From Opitutales bacterium (GTDB lineage: Bacteria > Verrucomicrobiota > Verrucomicrobiia > Opitutales > JAJFLR01), in NCBI GenBank assembly GCA_021772565.1, contig JAJFLR010000115.1, positions 1 to 64,000 of the forward strand: a stretch of DNA of 64,000 bases. Reading direction: 5' to 3'. Positions 26,243 to 36,010 of this stretch are shown here, piece after piece (the stretch's first letter is position 1; every line of letters starts with the position of its first letter). Below the pieces are notes generated by a model that made no database searches, was not told the DNA's origin, and worked only from the letters and a program-made list of their open reading frames with translations. Both the position numbers and the translations under genes were made by a program.

Positions 26243-26518
26243 ATGGCAGATGAAGAAATGATAGAAGTTGAAGGCAAAGTTGTAGCAGTTTTGCCTGGAA
26301 CAATGTTCAGGGTTGAATTGGCAAATGGCCACAATGTCCTGGCACACATTTCTGGAAAGTTAAGAAAGAACTTTATTAAATTAACTGTCGGCGACATGGT
26401 AAATATGGAGATGAACAAATATGATTTACACAAAGCCCGCATAATTTATCGATTGAGAAAAAATCAAAGACAACGCAATGCACCAATTAGAAGTTTTGGT
26501 CCTAAAAGAAGAAGATAG
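26243..26518 (+). CDS. infA: Translation initiation factor IF-1
   Basis: S1/OB-fold protein binding the 30S A site. The sequence [39 protein letters not shown] and [11 protein letters not shown] follows IF-1 consensus. It then has a basic C-terminal extension of about 15 residues ([17 protein letters not shown]) beyond the usual 72 aa, giving 91 aa. Such extensions are seen in several phyla. Monocistronic-looking. Confidence 0.94.
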   Translation: MADEEMIEVEGKVVAVLPGTMFRVELANGHNVLAHISGKLRKNFIKLTVGDMVNMEMNKYDLHKARIIYRLRKNQRQRNAPIRSFGPKRRR

Positions 26519-26601
26519 CACAGTTTAATTCCCATGCGCGTTTTCAATAACGATTGCGTAATTTTACCAGCCTAAAATTATAATTAATAAAGGTATAAAA
26601 A

Positions 26602-27693
26602 GTGCCAGCGAATACCCTCAAATCATCATTATTTAATTATGATTTACCGGAAAACTTAATTGCACAATATCCGCTACAAAATAGAGATGAATCAAAGTTA
26701 CTGGTAGTTAACAGAAATAATAAATCAGTTTCGCATCATACTTTTAAAGAGTTCCCGAAACTAATTCCAACAGAGAGTATACTTTTCAGAAATAACGTAT
26801 CAGTAATTAAGGCTAGAATTTTTGCCCAAAAAATTTCGGGCGGACGCGTTGAATGCCTTTTACTAAGACCAACAAACTCCAACAATGAATGGTGGTGTTT
26901 GCTAAAGCCGGGAAAAAAATTAACAGTTGAAAACCAATTTCAGGTAAAGGGAGAATTCATCGCAACCGTTATGGAAAAATCTACAAACGGTGAATACAGA
27001 ATTAAATTTAATTTATTTAATAGTAACAGTGTTCTGGATTTGTCAGAAAAAATTGGTGAAACACCGTTGCCCCCATACATAAAAAGATCACACAGTGATT
27101 CCAAAAATTCAAAAGATATTGTAAGATATCAAACAATTTATGCATCTGATGACTGTAAAGGCGCAGTCGCTGCACCCACTGCCGGCTTACATTTTAGCAA
27201 TAAAATTTTTGATGAACTAATAGAACAAAACATAAAAATCCATGATCTAACACTCAATGTCGGTGCCGGAACATTTCGACCTGTTAAAACTGAAAACATT
27301 GAGAATCATTTGATGCATAAAGAAACTTATAACATCCCCCACGAAGCGTGTAATGCATTACTATCTAAAAATACCGGAACCAAATTAGCTATTGGCACAA
27401 CCACTGTTAGAGCAATAGAAGACTTTGCACTTAAGTTTGAGAAAAAAATTTTGCCTGAAGCCAACTTTAATTCAGATGCAAATGTATTTATTTACCCACC
27501 TGAAAAATTTAAAGTCACTGATGCTTTACTTACAAATTTTCACTTACCCTACTCCACTCTATTGTGTATGGTTGCTGCATTTTTGTCTCCCGGAGATTTA
27601 GAAGGTATTGATTGGCTTAAAGAAATATATCGTATTGCAATAGAAAAAAAATATAGATTCTACAGTTATGGTGATGCTATGCTTATTTTATAA
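26602..27693 (+). CDS. queA: tRNA preQ1(34) S-adenosylmethionine ribosyltransferase-isomerase
   Basis: QueA transfers the ribosyl part of SAM to preQ1 in tRNA, giving epoxyqueuosine. Landmarks: FNYDLPENLIAQYPLQNRDES, GETPLPPYIKR, YQTIYASDDCKGAVAAPTAGLHF (given in part), LNVGAGTFRPVK, and LTNFHLPYSTLL. It uses a GTG start at 26602 with an AAAGG ribosome-binding sequence. The product is the QueG substrate; queG is at 5896. Confidence 0.96.
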   Translation: MPANTLKSSLFNYDLPENLIAQYPLQNRDESKLLVVNRNNKSVSHHTFKEFPKLIPTESILFRNNVSVIKARIFAQKISGGRVECLLLRPTNSNNEWWCLLKPGKKLTVENQFQVKGEFIATVMEKSTNGEYRIKFNLFNSNSVLDLSEKIGETPLPPYIKRSHSDSKNSKDIVRYQTIYASDDCKGAVAAPTAGLHFSNKIFDELIEQNIKIHDLTLNVGAGTFRPVKTENIENHLMHKETYNIPHEACNALLSKNTGTKLAIGTTTVRAIEDFALKFEKKILPEANFNSDANVFIYPPEKFKVTDALLTNFHLPYSTLLCMVAAFLSPGDLEGIDWLKEIYRIAIEKKYRFYSYGDAMLIL

Positions 27694-27758
27694 TTCAATT
27701 AAAATTATAGCCTCACTTAAATCTCACTCATTCTTTCTGGTTTGAAAATGCTCTATTA

Positions 27759-28304
27759 ATGACAGACATAAATAATAAATCACATAATTTAGATTTCAAG
27801 GATTTGGTTGATGAATACTACACTCCACTCTTTAGATTTGGTTATAGTTTAAGTAAAAGTGAAGATGCCGCCGGTGATTTAACTCAACAAACTTTTTATA
27901 TCTGGGCAAAAAAAGGTGATACATTACGCGATGCCTCGAAAGTTAAATCTTGGTTGTTTACTACATTATACAGAGAATTTTTGAGAATCAAAAGAAAGGA
28001 AGGTACAACCACCACATTTGAGCCTGAAATTATGGAACTTGAACTGCCAGTAGTGGAGTCAAATATTGTGACAGTTCTCGATGCCAATGATACAGTCAAA
28101 TGCCTGCAAGAAGTAGACGAAATATACCGCGTCCCACTCACACTATATTATCTGAATGAGCTTGCTTACAAAGAGATAGCCGCTGCGCTTGATCTACCTA
28201 TCGGCACTGTGATGTCCAGATTATCTCGAGGCAAATCACAATTAAAATCGATTATTTTAGAAAAAGAACGAAATAAAAATGAAATAAAAACCTCTAATCT
28301 TTAG
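27759..28304 (+). CDS. ECF sigma-70 family sigma factor (second copy type)
   Basis: Sigma2: FKDLVDEYYTPLFRFGYSLSK, DAAGDLTQQTFYIWAKKG, VKSWLFTTLYREFLR. Sigma4: VPLTLYYLNELAYKEIAAAL and LPIGTVMSRLSRGKSQLK. At 181 aa it is complete. An 80-bp gap separates it from a membrane protein gene that looks like its anti-sigma partner, followed by a YceI protein that could be part of its regulon. Distinct in sequence from the sigma factor at 17245. Confidence 0.92.
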   Translation: MTDINNKSHNLDFKDLVDEYYTPLFRFGYSLSKSEDAAGDLTQQTFYIWAKKGDTLRDASKVKSWLFTTLYREFLRIKRKEGTTTTFEPEIMELELPVVESNIVTVLDANDTVKCLQEVDEIYRVPLTLYYLNELAYKEIAAALDLPIGTVMSRLSRGKSQLKSIILEKERNKNEIKTSNL

Positions 28305-28384
28305 AACTCTGCAGTATTTACACTTATAAAAATTTTTTTATATTAGGTTCATTAAATTTAAAAACATAACAAGATATTGAGTGA

Positions 28385-29173
28385 ATGAATAATTCAGAAA
28401 TCAAAAAAATTTTACAGGCTTATCGCCCTGAAATAGATCAGCTAGAGGATGAGAAAATTAAGAAAGCTCTAGAAGCAGCTGCAAACAATACAGAGATTAA
28501 AGCATTCTTAGACAATGAGCTAGAATTCGATTCAGCAATATCACAAAAATTAAAATCGATCCAACCTCCCGCTGATTTAAGGAATAAAATTTTAAGTATT
28601 GTTGAAACAACGGAAAATGATCTTTCAAAACCAAATTTACTTTCCGGCAAATCAGTTACAACAAATAATATAGTTTGGTGGAAGCAGGCAATGCCACTTT
28701 CGATAGCAGCATGTTTTATGATAATCTTAGCGCTCGGTGTTGTTTTTATTAATCAAACTAAAATTAATAAGCAGCACGATGAGCTAAATTTATTGATTCA
28801 AGCAGTTGCTGAAAATGCTAAAAATTCTCCAAAGCTGGAGTATAAAAACAATCAACTCGTCGAATTAACCCGATTTTTAAATGACAGCAATTCTCCCAGC
28901 CCAAATAAATTACCTAAATCAATTGAAGATTTAAAAAGCATTGGTTGTGTTACTATGGATATAAAGGGACATCCAATGAGCATGATTTGCTTTAAGGGAG
29001 ATAGACTATACCATCTTTATGTCACTGAACAAAATAAGCTGCCTGATTTGAATAATAATAAACCGACTATCAATAATTGGGGAGAGATAACTACAGCTGC
29101 ATGGACAATCAATAATCAACTTTATATTCTGTCTGCTGAAGGAGACTCAAATGTTTATAATGATATTTTATAA
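28385..29173 (+). CDS. Putative membrane anti-sigma factor
   Basis: Predicted cytoplasmic helical N-terminus (FLDNELEFDSAISQKLKSI, PPADLRNKIL), one membrane segment (AMPLSIAACFMIILALGVVF, ~100-119), and a C-terminal domain of about 140 aa outside. The outer part includes SIGCVTMDIKGHPMSMICFK and the ending YILSAEGDSN. The PPADLRNKIL pattern before the membrane span is typical of anti-sigma-like proteins. Placement after an ECF sigma gene supports that role; no zinc motif is present. Confidence 0.7.
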   Translation: MNNSEIKKILQAYRPEIDQLEDEKIKKALEAAANNTEIKAFLDNELEFDSAISQKLKSIQPPADLRNKILSIVETTENDLSKPNLLSGKSVTTNNIVWWKQAMPLSIAACFMIILALGVVFINQTKINKQHDELNLLIQAVAENAKNSPKLEYKNNQLVELTRFLNDSNSPSPNKLPKSIEDLKSIGCVTMDIKGHPMSMICFKGDRLYHLYVTEQNKLPDLNNNKPTINNWGEITTAAWTINNQLYILSAEGDSNVYNDIL

Positions 29174-29243
29174 CATCAACTGCTGAAAAATAATTTTAAT
29201 TCTAAATATTGACTCAATCCAAACAAATTTAACAATACATACT

Positions 29244-29816
29244 ATGAATAAAAAAATTAGCTTACTTTCATTATTAATATTATCTTTCAGTTCTTTAATT
29301 GTAAGTTCTGCAGTTGAAAAACACCAAATTGACCCATCTCACTCTGGAATTAATTTTAAAATTCGGCACTTTTTCACGCCCGTGCCAGGTAGTTTTTCTA
29401 ATTTTGAAGGACTAATAGAATTTGATAGTGAAGATCTAAAAAACAGCAAAGTTGAAGCTGAAATTGCAGTTTCCAGTGTTAATACTAACAACAAGAAGCG
29501 CGATGGCCATTTGATGAATGAAGATTTTTTTACCGCAGATAAATATCCGGCCATGACATTCAAAAGCTCAAAATGGGTGGCTGCAGGAAAAAATAAATTT
29601 AAAGTTACCGGAGACTTAACAATAATTAAAACTACAAAGTCAGTAGTTCTGGATGTGACATTACTCGGTATGGGAAAAAATCATAAAGGTGATACAATTT
29701 CAGGTTGGGCTGCTACCACAACAATAGACAGAACAGATTTTGGTATAACATACGGTGCAGGAATTGTTGGCAATGAGGTTACAATTGAAATTAATATCGA
29801 AGCTGCAAAAATATAA
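29244..29816 (+). CDS. YceI family periplasmic protein
   Basis: Signal peptide (MNKKISLLSLLILSFSSLIVSSAV), then the YceI lipocalin-like barrel: HQIDPSHSGINFKIRHF, NFEGLIEFDSEDLKNSKVEA, RDGHLMNEDFFTADKYPAMTF, GDLTIIKTTKSV, and DRTDFGITYGAGIVGNEVTI (fragments). YceI proteins bind isoprenoid-type lipids. It is 70 bp downstream of the anti-sigma gene and may be co-expressed with it. Confidence 0.93.
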   Translation: MNKKISLLSLLILSFSSLIVSSAVEKHQIDPSHSGINFKIRHFFTPVPGSFSNFEGLIEFDSEDLKNSKVEAEIAVSSVNTNNKKRDGHLMNEDFFTADKYPAMTFKSSKWVAAGKNKFKVTGDLTIIKTTKSVVLDVTLLGMGKNHKGDTISGWAATTTIDRTDFGITYGAGIVGNEVTIEINIEAAKI

Positions 29817-29886
29817 TATTTATTTCATTTTATATTAGTTGCCAGTATAAGTTGGAATTTCTCCAACTAGCATTTAATACCAAAAA

Positions 29887-30744
29887 TTATTTATCAATTC
29901 TGCGGTTGCGGACAATTGATACAATTAATATAACGAAACCAAAAATTGTAGCGTAAACTTTAGGTTCAGGGATTGTTTCAACTCTGATTTTCTCAATCTG
30001 AAATGTTCCAGATGCATTTAATGAACCTGCAGTTCTAATAAAAAATGAATCAAATGTTGTAATGGTATTTGATGAGTCTACAATCGAATGAGCAGGCAAC
30101 CCGGTAAATGTTGGGTCATCAAAAAATATGTTGATATTTACAGCACTACCTGTTTTTTGAAGTGCAAGTGATACGGTGTGGAAATTACTTCCATTGTCAC
30201 CTACTTTGCTACTGTCACCATGATTCACCATATCAGTCGTCGGTAATGTATCCAATAAAATTTCTGAAAATGCAGTTGAAATTGATTGTTCTGTTCTCAA
30301 AGAAAATCCAAACTGCGTAGGCGAACCGTAATAAGTCGCATCGGCCAAATAACCACTATCATCACCATAGACAGTTGCATTATGATCACCAGTAGTGCCA
30401 CCAGAATTAAATAATCCTATTCTAATAAAATTTCCTGCTGCATCATTTGGTGGTGTGCCATTCCATCGATAATTAACATTTAAGGCTATTCCATCTCCAG
30501 ATGCCAAAGTTGTACTACTAAATGTACCGGCTGCATTTTGTTGTGTCTGTGACGTCTCCAATACTTTATCTGTTCCAAATGTTGTATCAGTTTGCACTGA
30601 CCACATCGCCGGATCAAATATCATATTGGTAACGGCTGTGGTACTATCAGCAAAACTATCAAAGTTTTGATTAAATAGAACTGCAGAAATTAAAGACTGA
30701 GTGGTTAAACTAAGGGCAACAATAGGAACAATTTTTTTAAGCAT
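29887..30744 (-). CDS. PEP-CTERM sorting domain protein
   Basis: Signal peptide starting at the ATG at 30744 (MLKKIVPIVALSLTTQSLISA); the track's upstream start adds 12 residues that spoil a normal signal. It ends with TIPEPKVYATIFGFVILIVS and the basic tail RNRRIDK, a PEP-CTERM signal. The Gly/Ser/Thr-rich body resembles a secreted beta-sandwich. Monocistronic, convergent with yceI; a weak hairpin (AGTTGGA/TCCAACT, 29850-29868) lies between them. Confidence 0.88.
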   Translation of the reverse strand: MLKKIVPIVALSLTTQSLISAVLFNQNFDSFADSTTAVTNMIFDPAMWSVQTDTTFGTDKVLETSQTQQNAAGTFSSTTLASGDGIALNVNYRWNGTPPNDAAGNFIRIGLFNSGGTTGDHNATVYGDDSGYLADATYYGSPTQFGFSLRTEQSISTAFSEILLDTLPTTDMVNHGDSSKVGDNGSNFHTVSLALQKTGSAVNINIFFDDPTFTGLPAHSIVDSSNTITTFDSFFIRTAGSLNASGTFQIEKIRVETIPEPKVYATIFGFVILIVSIVRNRRIDK

Positions 30745-30903
30745 GTGAGCTAGTCTGAATAATTTGTGAATAAAAGTCAAGATTGTTTTGTTTCAGAACA
30801 TCGGTTATTTAAAATTATTTTTTTTATGATGTCATTTCAGAAATTATTTTTGTGGTCAAATTCAGCCTAAAAACTTATCAAATATTAAAACAGAACTTAT
30901 TAA

Positions 30904-31374
30904 ATGGATAAAAAAACTGTCGTCCAAAAATTAATTACAGAGCTAGAAGCTAAACTTGAAACTGCTAAAAGTGCATCTGAATCTGCTGCAGCTCATGCAA
31001 CAGATGAAGAATCAAAAGCTGACTCAAAATGGGATACTCAAGGTATCGAAGCCTCATATTTAGCAGCAGGGCAAGCAGAACAATCAAAAAAAATTATTGA
31101 AGAAATTCAGATTATAAAAAATTTATCGATAGATTCACCTTCTACGAATTCACAAATTTCTTTAGGCAGCCTGGTTCAGTGTGAGTCGAATGGGGTTAAA
31201 GATTGGTATTTTTTATCGCCGGTCGGTGGGGGTATCAATATCGAAATTGATTCTTTGGAAATAACTATCGTCACACTTCAATCGCCGTTAGCACAACAAA
31301 TAATTAATAAACAATTAATGGATCAATTTATACTAGCAAACGGTTCCGTTGGAAAAATAATTGAAATTTTTTAG
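30904..31374 (+). CDS. GreA/GreB family transcription elongation factor-like protein
   Basis: The segment KADSKWDTQGIEASYLAAGQA matches a branch of GreA/GreB-like proteins. These have an N-terminal coiled coil (VQKLITELEAKLETAKSASESA) and an FKBP-like C-terminal domain (SLGSLVQCESNGV, LSPVGGG, SPLAQQI). True GreA has acidic residues at the coiled-coil tip; here the short hairpin has E, D and E residues (TDEESKADSK). It lies 20 bp before the helicase gene on the same strand. An RNA polymerase secondary-channel role is inferred. Confidence 0.75.
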   Translation: MDKKTVVQKLITELEAKLETAKSASESAAAHATDEESKADSKWDTQGIEASYLAAGQAEQSKKIIEEIQIIKNLSIDSPSTNSQISLGSLVQCESNGVKDWYFLSPVGGGINIEIDSLEITIVTLQSPLAQQIINKQLMDQFILANGSVGKIIEIF

Positions 31375-31394
31375 CCTAAATTTGAGCAATAAAT

Positions 31395-33452
31395 ATGATA
31401 GCATTTAAAGAATCAATAAAGCCTTTCGGAGAAAGATTTCCATTAGTGAGTGTCATCGAAAAAATCTTTTCCAATGACGGTTTTTTAGAAACAAACCTCA
31501 ATATGGAACACAGACCCGAACAAGAACACATGGCGCTGTCTACTGCTTACTCATTAGAAAATAATTCGCCATTAGTCTTTGAAGCAGGAACCGGTGTTGG
31601 TAAAAGTTTAGCCTATTTAATTCCATCAATAATTCATTCAATAGAAAAAAAACGCCAAGGCGTAGTTTCTACTCAAACAATATCTCTTCAGGATCAGATA
31701 AAGAACAAGGATTTAGCAATATGCAGAAAACTTTTCACCGATTCAAAAGAACTACAAAAATATAAAGATTTCAAAACTGCCATGATGGTGGGCAGAGCTA
31801 ATTACCTCTGTCCAAATCGTCTTCGCCACGCGATTAATTCAAAAATAGAATTATTTCAATCACCCCAACAATCCGATTTAGAGCAAATAAATGATTGGGC
31901 AAATTCAACAGAACATGGTTTATTGGAGGAAATAATTCCCTCACCAAGTATAGAAGTCTGGGATTGGGTAAACGCAGATTCTTCAACTTGTAACCCAAGA
32001 ACTTGCAACCCTGAAACTTGTTACTACCAAAAAGCCAAATCGAAAGTTAAAGAAGCCAATATAATCATCGTAAATCATAGTTTGCTTTTCACTCTTATTG
32101 GCATTGGCAGTACACCGGCAACAGATGTACCGGGCATTTTATTTGCCAATGATTTTGCCGTATTAGATGAAGCTCATCGTGCTCCGGCAATCGCCACTGA
32201 GCGGATGGGAATCAGTTTAAGTTCAATCGGCCTGGATCGATTGCTCGTTAGACTTTATAACCCAAAATCAAAAAAAGGGTTATTCGTTAAACATGGAACA
32301 AGCAAAGATTTTAATTTGATCAATAAAACTTTCAACACAGCTAAAAAGTTTTTTGGACACATAGAACAAAATCAATTATCATCACAAGATATCTATCGAC
32401 TGATTAACCCTGATTGGACAGATGCAATATTAAATAGATCTTTGATGGATATTGAAAAAAGGTTGGATGAATTGTCGCAAGATTCAGAAAATTCTAATAT
32501 AAAATTTGAATATCAGGATTTTAAAATGAGAGTTGGCTCATACAGAAGAAGTCTAAATGAATGTATTGAGATGTCCGATAATAAATGCGTTTACTGGTTG
32601 GAAAAAACAGGACGGCATAAACAAAATATAGTTCTTAGATCAGCTCCATTGGATATTTCTCCCTATTTAAAAGAATGCCTGTTTAAAAGACAAACATCCG
32701 TCCTTATGACAAGTGCTACCCTATTCGAGAATAAAAATCTTGAAAAATTTTTAAAAAAAGTAGGTGCAGTCGGCCAATCTGCTGAAATAGCAGATTCTCC
32801 GTTTGATTTTGAAAATAAAATGAAAATATTTATCACGACAGATATGCCTGTTCCCAATCGGTCAACCGGAAAAATTGAAATTGGCTATTTAACTGATATG
32901 ATCAGATTTTGTAGTTTAAGAATTAAAGGAGGTAGCCTGGTTTTATTTACAAATTTCAAAGACATGCATACTGTGGCTAAAGAATTAAAGGAAGATTTTG
33001 ACAAAGCTCGACGACCTTTTTTTGTGCAAGGGTTAGGTGTATCAAGAACCGACATAACCAGAAAATTTAGAGAAGCTGGTAATGGCATACTCTTTGGCAC
33101 AGATAGTTTTTGGACGGGTGTTGATATTCCCGGGCCCTCATTATCACAAGTAATTATTACACGCTTACCCTTTGAAAATCCGTCACATCCCATAGCGGAA
33201 GCGCGTAGTGAATGGATAAAAAATTCCGGTGGAAATCCATTTTATGAAATGACATTGTCCGACGCTATATTGCGTTTTCGTCAAGGTATTGGACGACTTA
33301 TTAGAAATAAATCTGACAGTGGATTCGTTACCATCCTTGATTCCCGGATAATTAACAAAGAATATGGAAAAAACTTTTTATCTGTTTTACCCAACAAACG
33401 CTGGGATCTAATTAATTTGAGTAATAGAGTTGAAAAGTTTCCTAAAAATTAA
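31395..33452 (+). CDS. DinG/XPD-family ATP-dependent DNA helicase
   Basis: Superfamily 2 Fe-S helicase, 685 aa. Motif I FEAGTGVGKSLAYLIPS; Fe-S cluster cysteines near ~137 and ~197-211 (LCPNR and TCNPRTCNPETCYY); motif II VLDEAHR; motif V/VI FGTDSFWTGVDIPGPSLSQV and ILRFRQGIGRLIRN. DinG unwinds 5'-3', including R-loops and G-quadruplexes. It has no exonuclease domain. Probably co-transcribed with the GreA/B-like gene. Confidence 0.92.
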   Translation: MIAFKESIKPFGERFPLVSVIEKIFSNDGFLETNLNMEHRPEQEHMALSTAYSLENNSPLVFEAGTGVGKSLAYLIPSIIHSIEKKRQGVVSTQTISLQDQIKNKDLAICRKLFTDSKELQKYKDFKTAMMVGRANYLCPNRLRHAINSKIELFQSPQQSDLEQINDWANSTEHGLLEEIIPSPSIEVWDWVNADSSTCNPRTCNPETCYYQKAKSKVKEANIIIVNHSLLFTLIGIGSTPATDVPGILFANDFAVLDEAHRAPAIATERMGISLSSIGLDRLLVRLYNPKSKKGLFVKHGTSKDFNLINKTFNTAKKFFGHIEQNQLSSQDIYRLINPDWTDAILNRSLMDIEKRLDELSQDSENSNIKFEYQDFKMRVGSYRRSLNECIEMSDNKCVYWLEKTGRHKQNIVLRSAPLDISPYLKECLFKRQTSVLMTSATLFENKNLEKFLKKVGAVGQSAEIADSPFDFENKMKIFITTDMPVPNRSTGKIEIGYLTDMIRFCSLRIKGGSLVLFTNFKDMHTVAKELKEDFDKARRPFFVQGLGVSRTDITRKFREAGNGILFGTDSFWTGVDIPGPSLSQVIITRLPFENPSHPIAEARSEWIKNSGGNPFYEMTLSDAILRFRQGIGRLIRNKSDSGFVTILDSRIINKEYGKNFLSVLPNKRWDLINLSNRVEKFPKN

Positions 33453-33740
33453 CAAATCCAAGTTTTGAATATTGTTATCGAAAAATTTCAAAACTTTGAT
33501 TATACCCAAATCACTTGGATTCGGCAGCGAATTTAATCAAGCGTAATTCAAATTTTGAATAAATTTACCTCAGATGTACTGTTTAGTATTGAGGTCTCGA
33601 AATTATTAACCTAGCTTTCTTCATTTAATTTAGTTTTTCCTTTTTACCTAGATTATGCCATTAAAAAAATTTACTTTAAAAATCTATAATAAGTTGGAGA
33701 AAACTCATAAACAGGCAATAATTTATAGAAAAAACAACAT

Positions 33741-34454
33741 ATGAGATTCTCAACATTCGGATTGACCCATAAAGGTATGGTTAGGTCAAAAAACGAAGAT
33801 TCACTCTTTGTAGATGATTCGATGCGGATATATGCAGTAGCTGATGGATTAGGCGGTTTACCTCGAGGTTCGCTGGCGAGTACTTTGGCAATTGAAACTC
33901 TGAAAGAAGAATTAAATGATTTAAACAACACTAAATCATTAGATTATAAAACAATTTTTAATCAAATAAACGAGAAGGTACATGCCGAGGGAAAAAAAAT
34001 TAGTGAAGAAGTCGGCATTGGAACAACTTTAACTGTAGTCAAATTAAATGTTAAGGATATGCATATTGGTCACGTAGGTGATTGTAGTGTTTTCTTGTGT
34101 AGACAGGACGCACTCTACCAACTCACTACTGATCATACTATGGAAGAAGAAATCAGATCGAGGCTTCAACCAGGTGAGGATGCATGCATCCCTGAATATT
34201 TCACCCATACTTTAACACGATGCATTGGACAGCAAGGTGAAGTAGAAGCAGATGTTTACAACCAAGATATCGCCGCAGGTGATCGCATTTTAATTTGCAG
34301 TGATGGTATCACAAAAACAATGAGCGAAGATGACATTTTAAGAGAAATTAAGGCCATAAATAGCCCTGAAAAATTCGTTAACCGAATCATCGAAATTGCA
34401 AATGAAGAAGGTGGACCTGACAATTCAACAGGTATTGCTATTTATGTAAATTGA
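33741..34454 (+). CDS. PP2C-family serine/threonine protein phosphatase
   Basis: Matches the Stp1/PrpC type: RSKNEDSLFVDD and YAVADGLGGLPRG (metal ligands D and G), GIGTTLTVVKL, HVGDCSVFLCR, DHTMEEEI, LICSDGITKTMSEDDI and GGPDNSTGIAI. Length 237 aa. No Ser/Thr kinase gene is in the window. A TPR gene follows 25 bp later. About 290 bp before it (33453-33740) hold no gene. Confidence 0.93.
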   Translation: MRFSTFGLTHKGMVRSKNEDSLFVDDSMRIYAVADGLGGLPRGSLASTLAIETLKEELNDLNNTKSLDYKTIFNQINEKVHAEGKKISEEVGIGTTLTVVKLNVKDMHIGHVGDCSVFLCRQDALYQLTTDHTMEEEIRSRLQPGEDACIPEYFTHTLTRCIGQQGEVEADVYNQDIAAGDRILICSDGITKTMSEDDILREIKAINSPEKFVNRIIEIANEEGGPDNSTGIAIYVN

Positions 34455-34479
34455 AATATCTCAATACACCAAAAACATA

Positions 34480-34782
34480 ATGTCATCTGACATGTTCAGA
34501 GCAAAAGTTGCAGAACAACCGGAAAATAATTTATTTCGTTTCAGTTTGGGACAGGCTTTGTTTACAGAAGAAAATTTCGCAGATGCTTATGAGCACTTAA
34601 AATACTGTGCAGACAAAAAAGCGGATTGGATGGTACCAAGAATATTATTGGGGAAGGTTTGTTTAAAACTTAATCAAATTCCTGACGCAACAAAATGGTT
34701 GGAAGAAGCATTACAATTAGCAATTATACAGAACCATGAAGGGCCTGAAGCTGAAATAAGAGAATTGCTGAATATTTCCTGA
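34480..34782 (+). CDS. Small TPR-repeat protein
   Basis: 100-aa all-helical protein with two recognisable tetratricopeptide motifs: NLFRFSLGQALFTEENFADAYEHL and PRILLGKVCLKLNQIPDATKWLEEAL (fragments). No signal peptide. It sits right after the phosphatase and probably forms an operon with it, possibly as an adaptor; role unknown. Confidence 0.8.
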   Translation: MSSDMFRAKVAEQPENNLFRFSLGQALFTEENFADAYEHLKYCADKKADWMVPRILLGKVCLKLNQIPDATKWLEEALQLAIIQNHEGPEAEIRELLNIS

Positions 34783-34977
34783 CCTGAATTATTGAAACTA
34801 AAAGATTATAATCAATTGTCATGTGATCTGTTATGTTTGATGTCACTTCGTTCAGGTAATCGCTTCACTCGTTGGGGTGTCATCCTTCATCCTTCGGATT
34901 CGATAGTGATCACGTCGTCCCGATAAATCCGGACTCGGTGGGTGAATTTACAATTGTGTGTGTGTGGCAGATGATAT

Positions 34978-35243
34978 ATAGCGATTGCCATAAATACATT
35001 CGTATATTTTAAATATCAGAACTAATAAACTGAATGATTAAAACTATAATCAAAAATTGAAAGCCAGATAGATTGCCGCGACCTGCCTCAGCAGGTCTCG
35101 CTACCGAATGCCGATTTATCGGGATGACATGATCACGAGAAAACATGACAATCGTGCACACTTTGTCTTCGTGAGGAGCAAAGCTACGCGGCGATCCATG
35201 ATTATTTTTTTGTTTAAACGAAAACATTTATGGCAATCACTAT
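34978..35243. mobile_element. MITE-like element with 27-bp terminal inverted repeats, copy 1
   Basis: Left end ATAGCGATTGCCATAAATAC...TTCGTA and right end ACGAAAACATTTATGGCAATCACTAT are inverted copies over about 27 bp. The core holds two modules shared with the array at 13111-13577: TAGATTGCCGCGACCTGCCTC and a GAGGAGCAAAGC...GCGATCCATGA segment. A second element with the same ends and core is at 63277-63534. No transposase frame; the minus-strand 72-aa ORF is the repeat itself. The right TIR overlaps the stop codon of the permease gene. The rest of the 34783-35239 gap holds a (GT)n tract near 34955 and no gene. Confidence 0.85.
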
Positions 35244-36010
35244 CTAAATGAATCATGCCATTTTCGCAGCATGAGCCAATTTATCAGGCAAACAATTCCA
35301 ACAAATATTAATCCGATTAAACAGGCTATAAATGCCGTTGCAAAAAGTTCTGGTATTTTATTTTGTGCTCTAAAAATTATAATCAAGTAGCCTAACCCTT
35401 TAGCTCCAGAGGCACTACCAACAAATAATTCGCCAGTCAACGCGCCAATCATCGCCAAACTAGCTGATATTTTTAAGCCAGTTAGGTAAAATGGCAGTGC
35501 ATAGGGAATTCTTAAATAAAACATTTCCTGAAATTTGGAAACACGATATGTTTTTAATAGTTCAACTAAAATTTTATCTGTTGAAATTAGACCATGTGTC
35601 GTATTGGCAACGATTGGGAAAAAACTGATTAGAAACGTTATTGTTGCTATACTTAAAAATCCATGACCCAACCAGATGGCAATAATTGGAGTAAGGACAA
35701 TTATTGGAACCAACTGCAACAACAATACCCAAGGAAATAAAGTCTTTCTTATTAATCCCGATAAAGAAAGCATTAAACTAATTAAAGCTCCAAGTATTGA
35801 AGAAACAACAAGACCTGAAACTGCAGGGATTAATGTTTGAAAAAATGCATCAAAGAGTAATTTTTTTTCACATATTAATGCATGGAAAATTTCATGCGGT
35901 GCCGGAAGAAAATAACGTGGTAACTCAAATAAGTAGATAGAAAGATACCAGACTATTATCAAGCTACTGCCCGTGATTAGTGACCAACACCAATTGTCTT
36001 TATATATCAT
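35240..36010 (-). CDS. ABC transporter permease (SsuC/TauC-like)
   Basis: BPD-type permease for nitrate/sulfonate/taurine/pyrimidine-class transport. The 256 aa include about six hydrophobic segments and the EAA-type loop TYRVSKFQEMFYLRIPYALPFYLTGLK (given in part). A LGYLIIIFRAQ segment lies near the end. It overlaps the ATPase gene by 11 bp. The stop codon (TAG) lies inside the right end of the MITE-like repeat, so the last residues may have been changed by insertion. No substrate-binding protein gene is adjacent. Confidence 0.9.
   Translation of the reverse strand: MIYKDNWCWSLITGSSLIIVWYLSIYLFELPRYFLPAPHEIFHALICEKKLLFDAFFQTLIPAVSGLVVSSILGALISLMLSLSGLIRKTLFPWVLLLQLVPIIVLTPIIAIWLGHGFLSIATITFLISFFPIVANTTHGLISTDKILVELLKTYRVSKFQEMFYLRIPYALPFYLTGLKISASLAMIGALTGELFVGSASGAKGLGYLIIIFRAQNKIPELFATAFIACLIGLIFVGIVCLINWLMLRKWHDSFR

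Noticed and set aside
35009-35227. 72-aa minus-strand ORF (MFSFKQKNNHGSPRSF...)
   Set aside because: It lies entirely within the MITE-like element and matches the same reading of the copy at 63277-63534; repeat-derived, not a gene.
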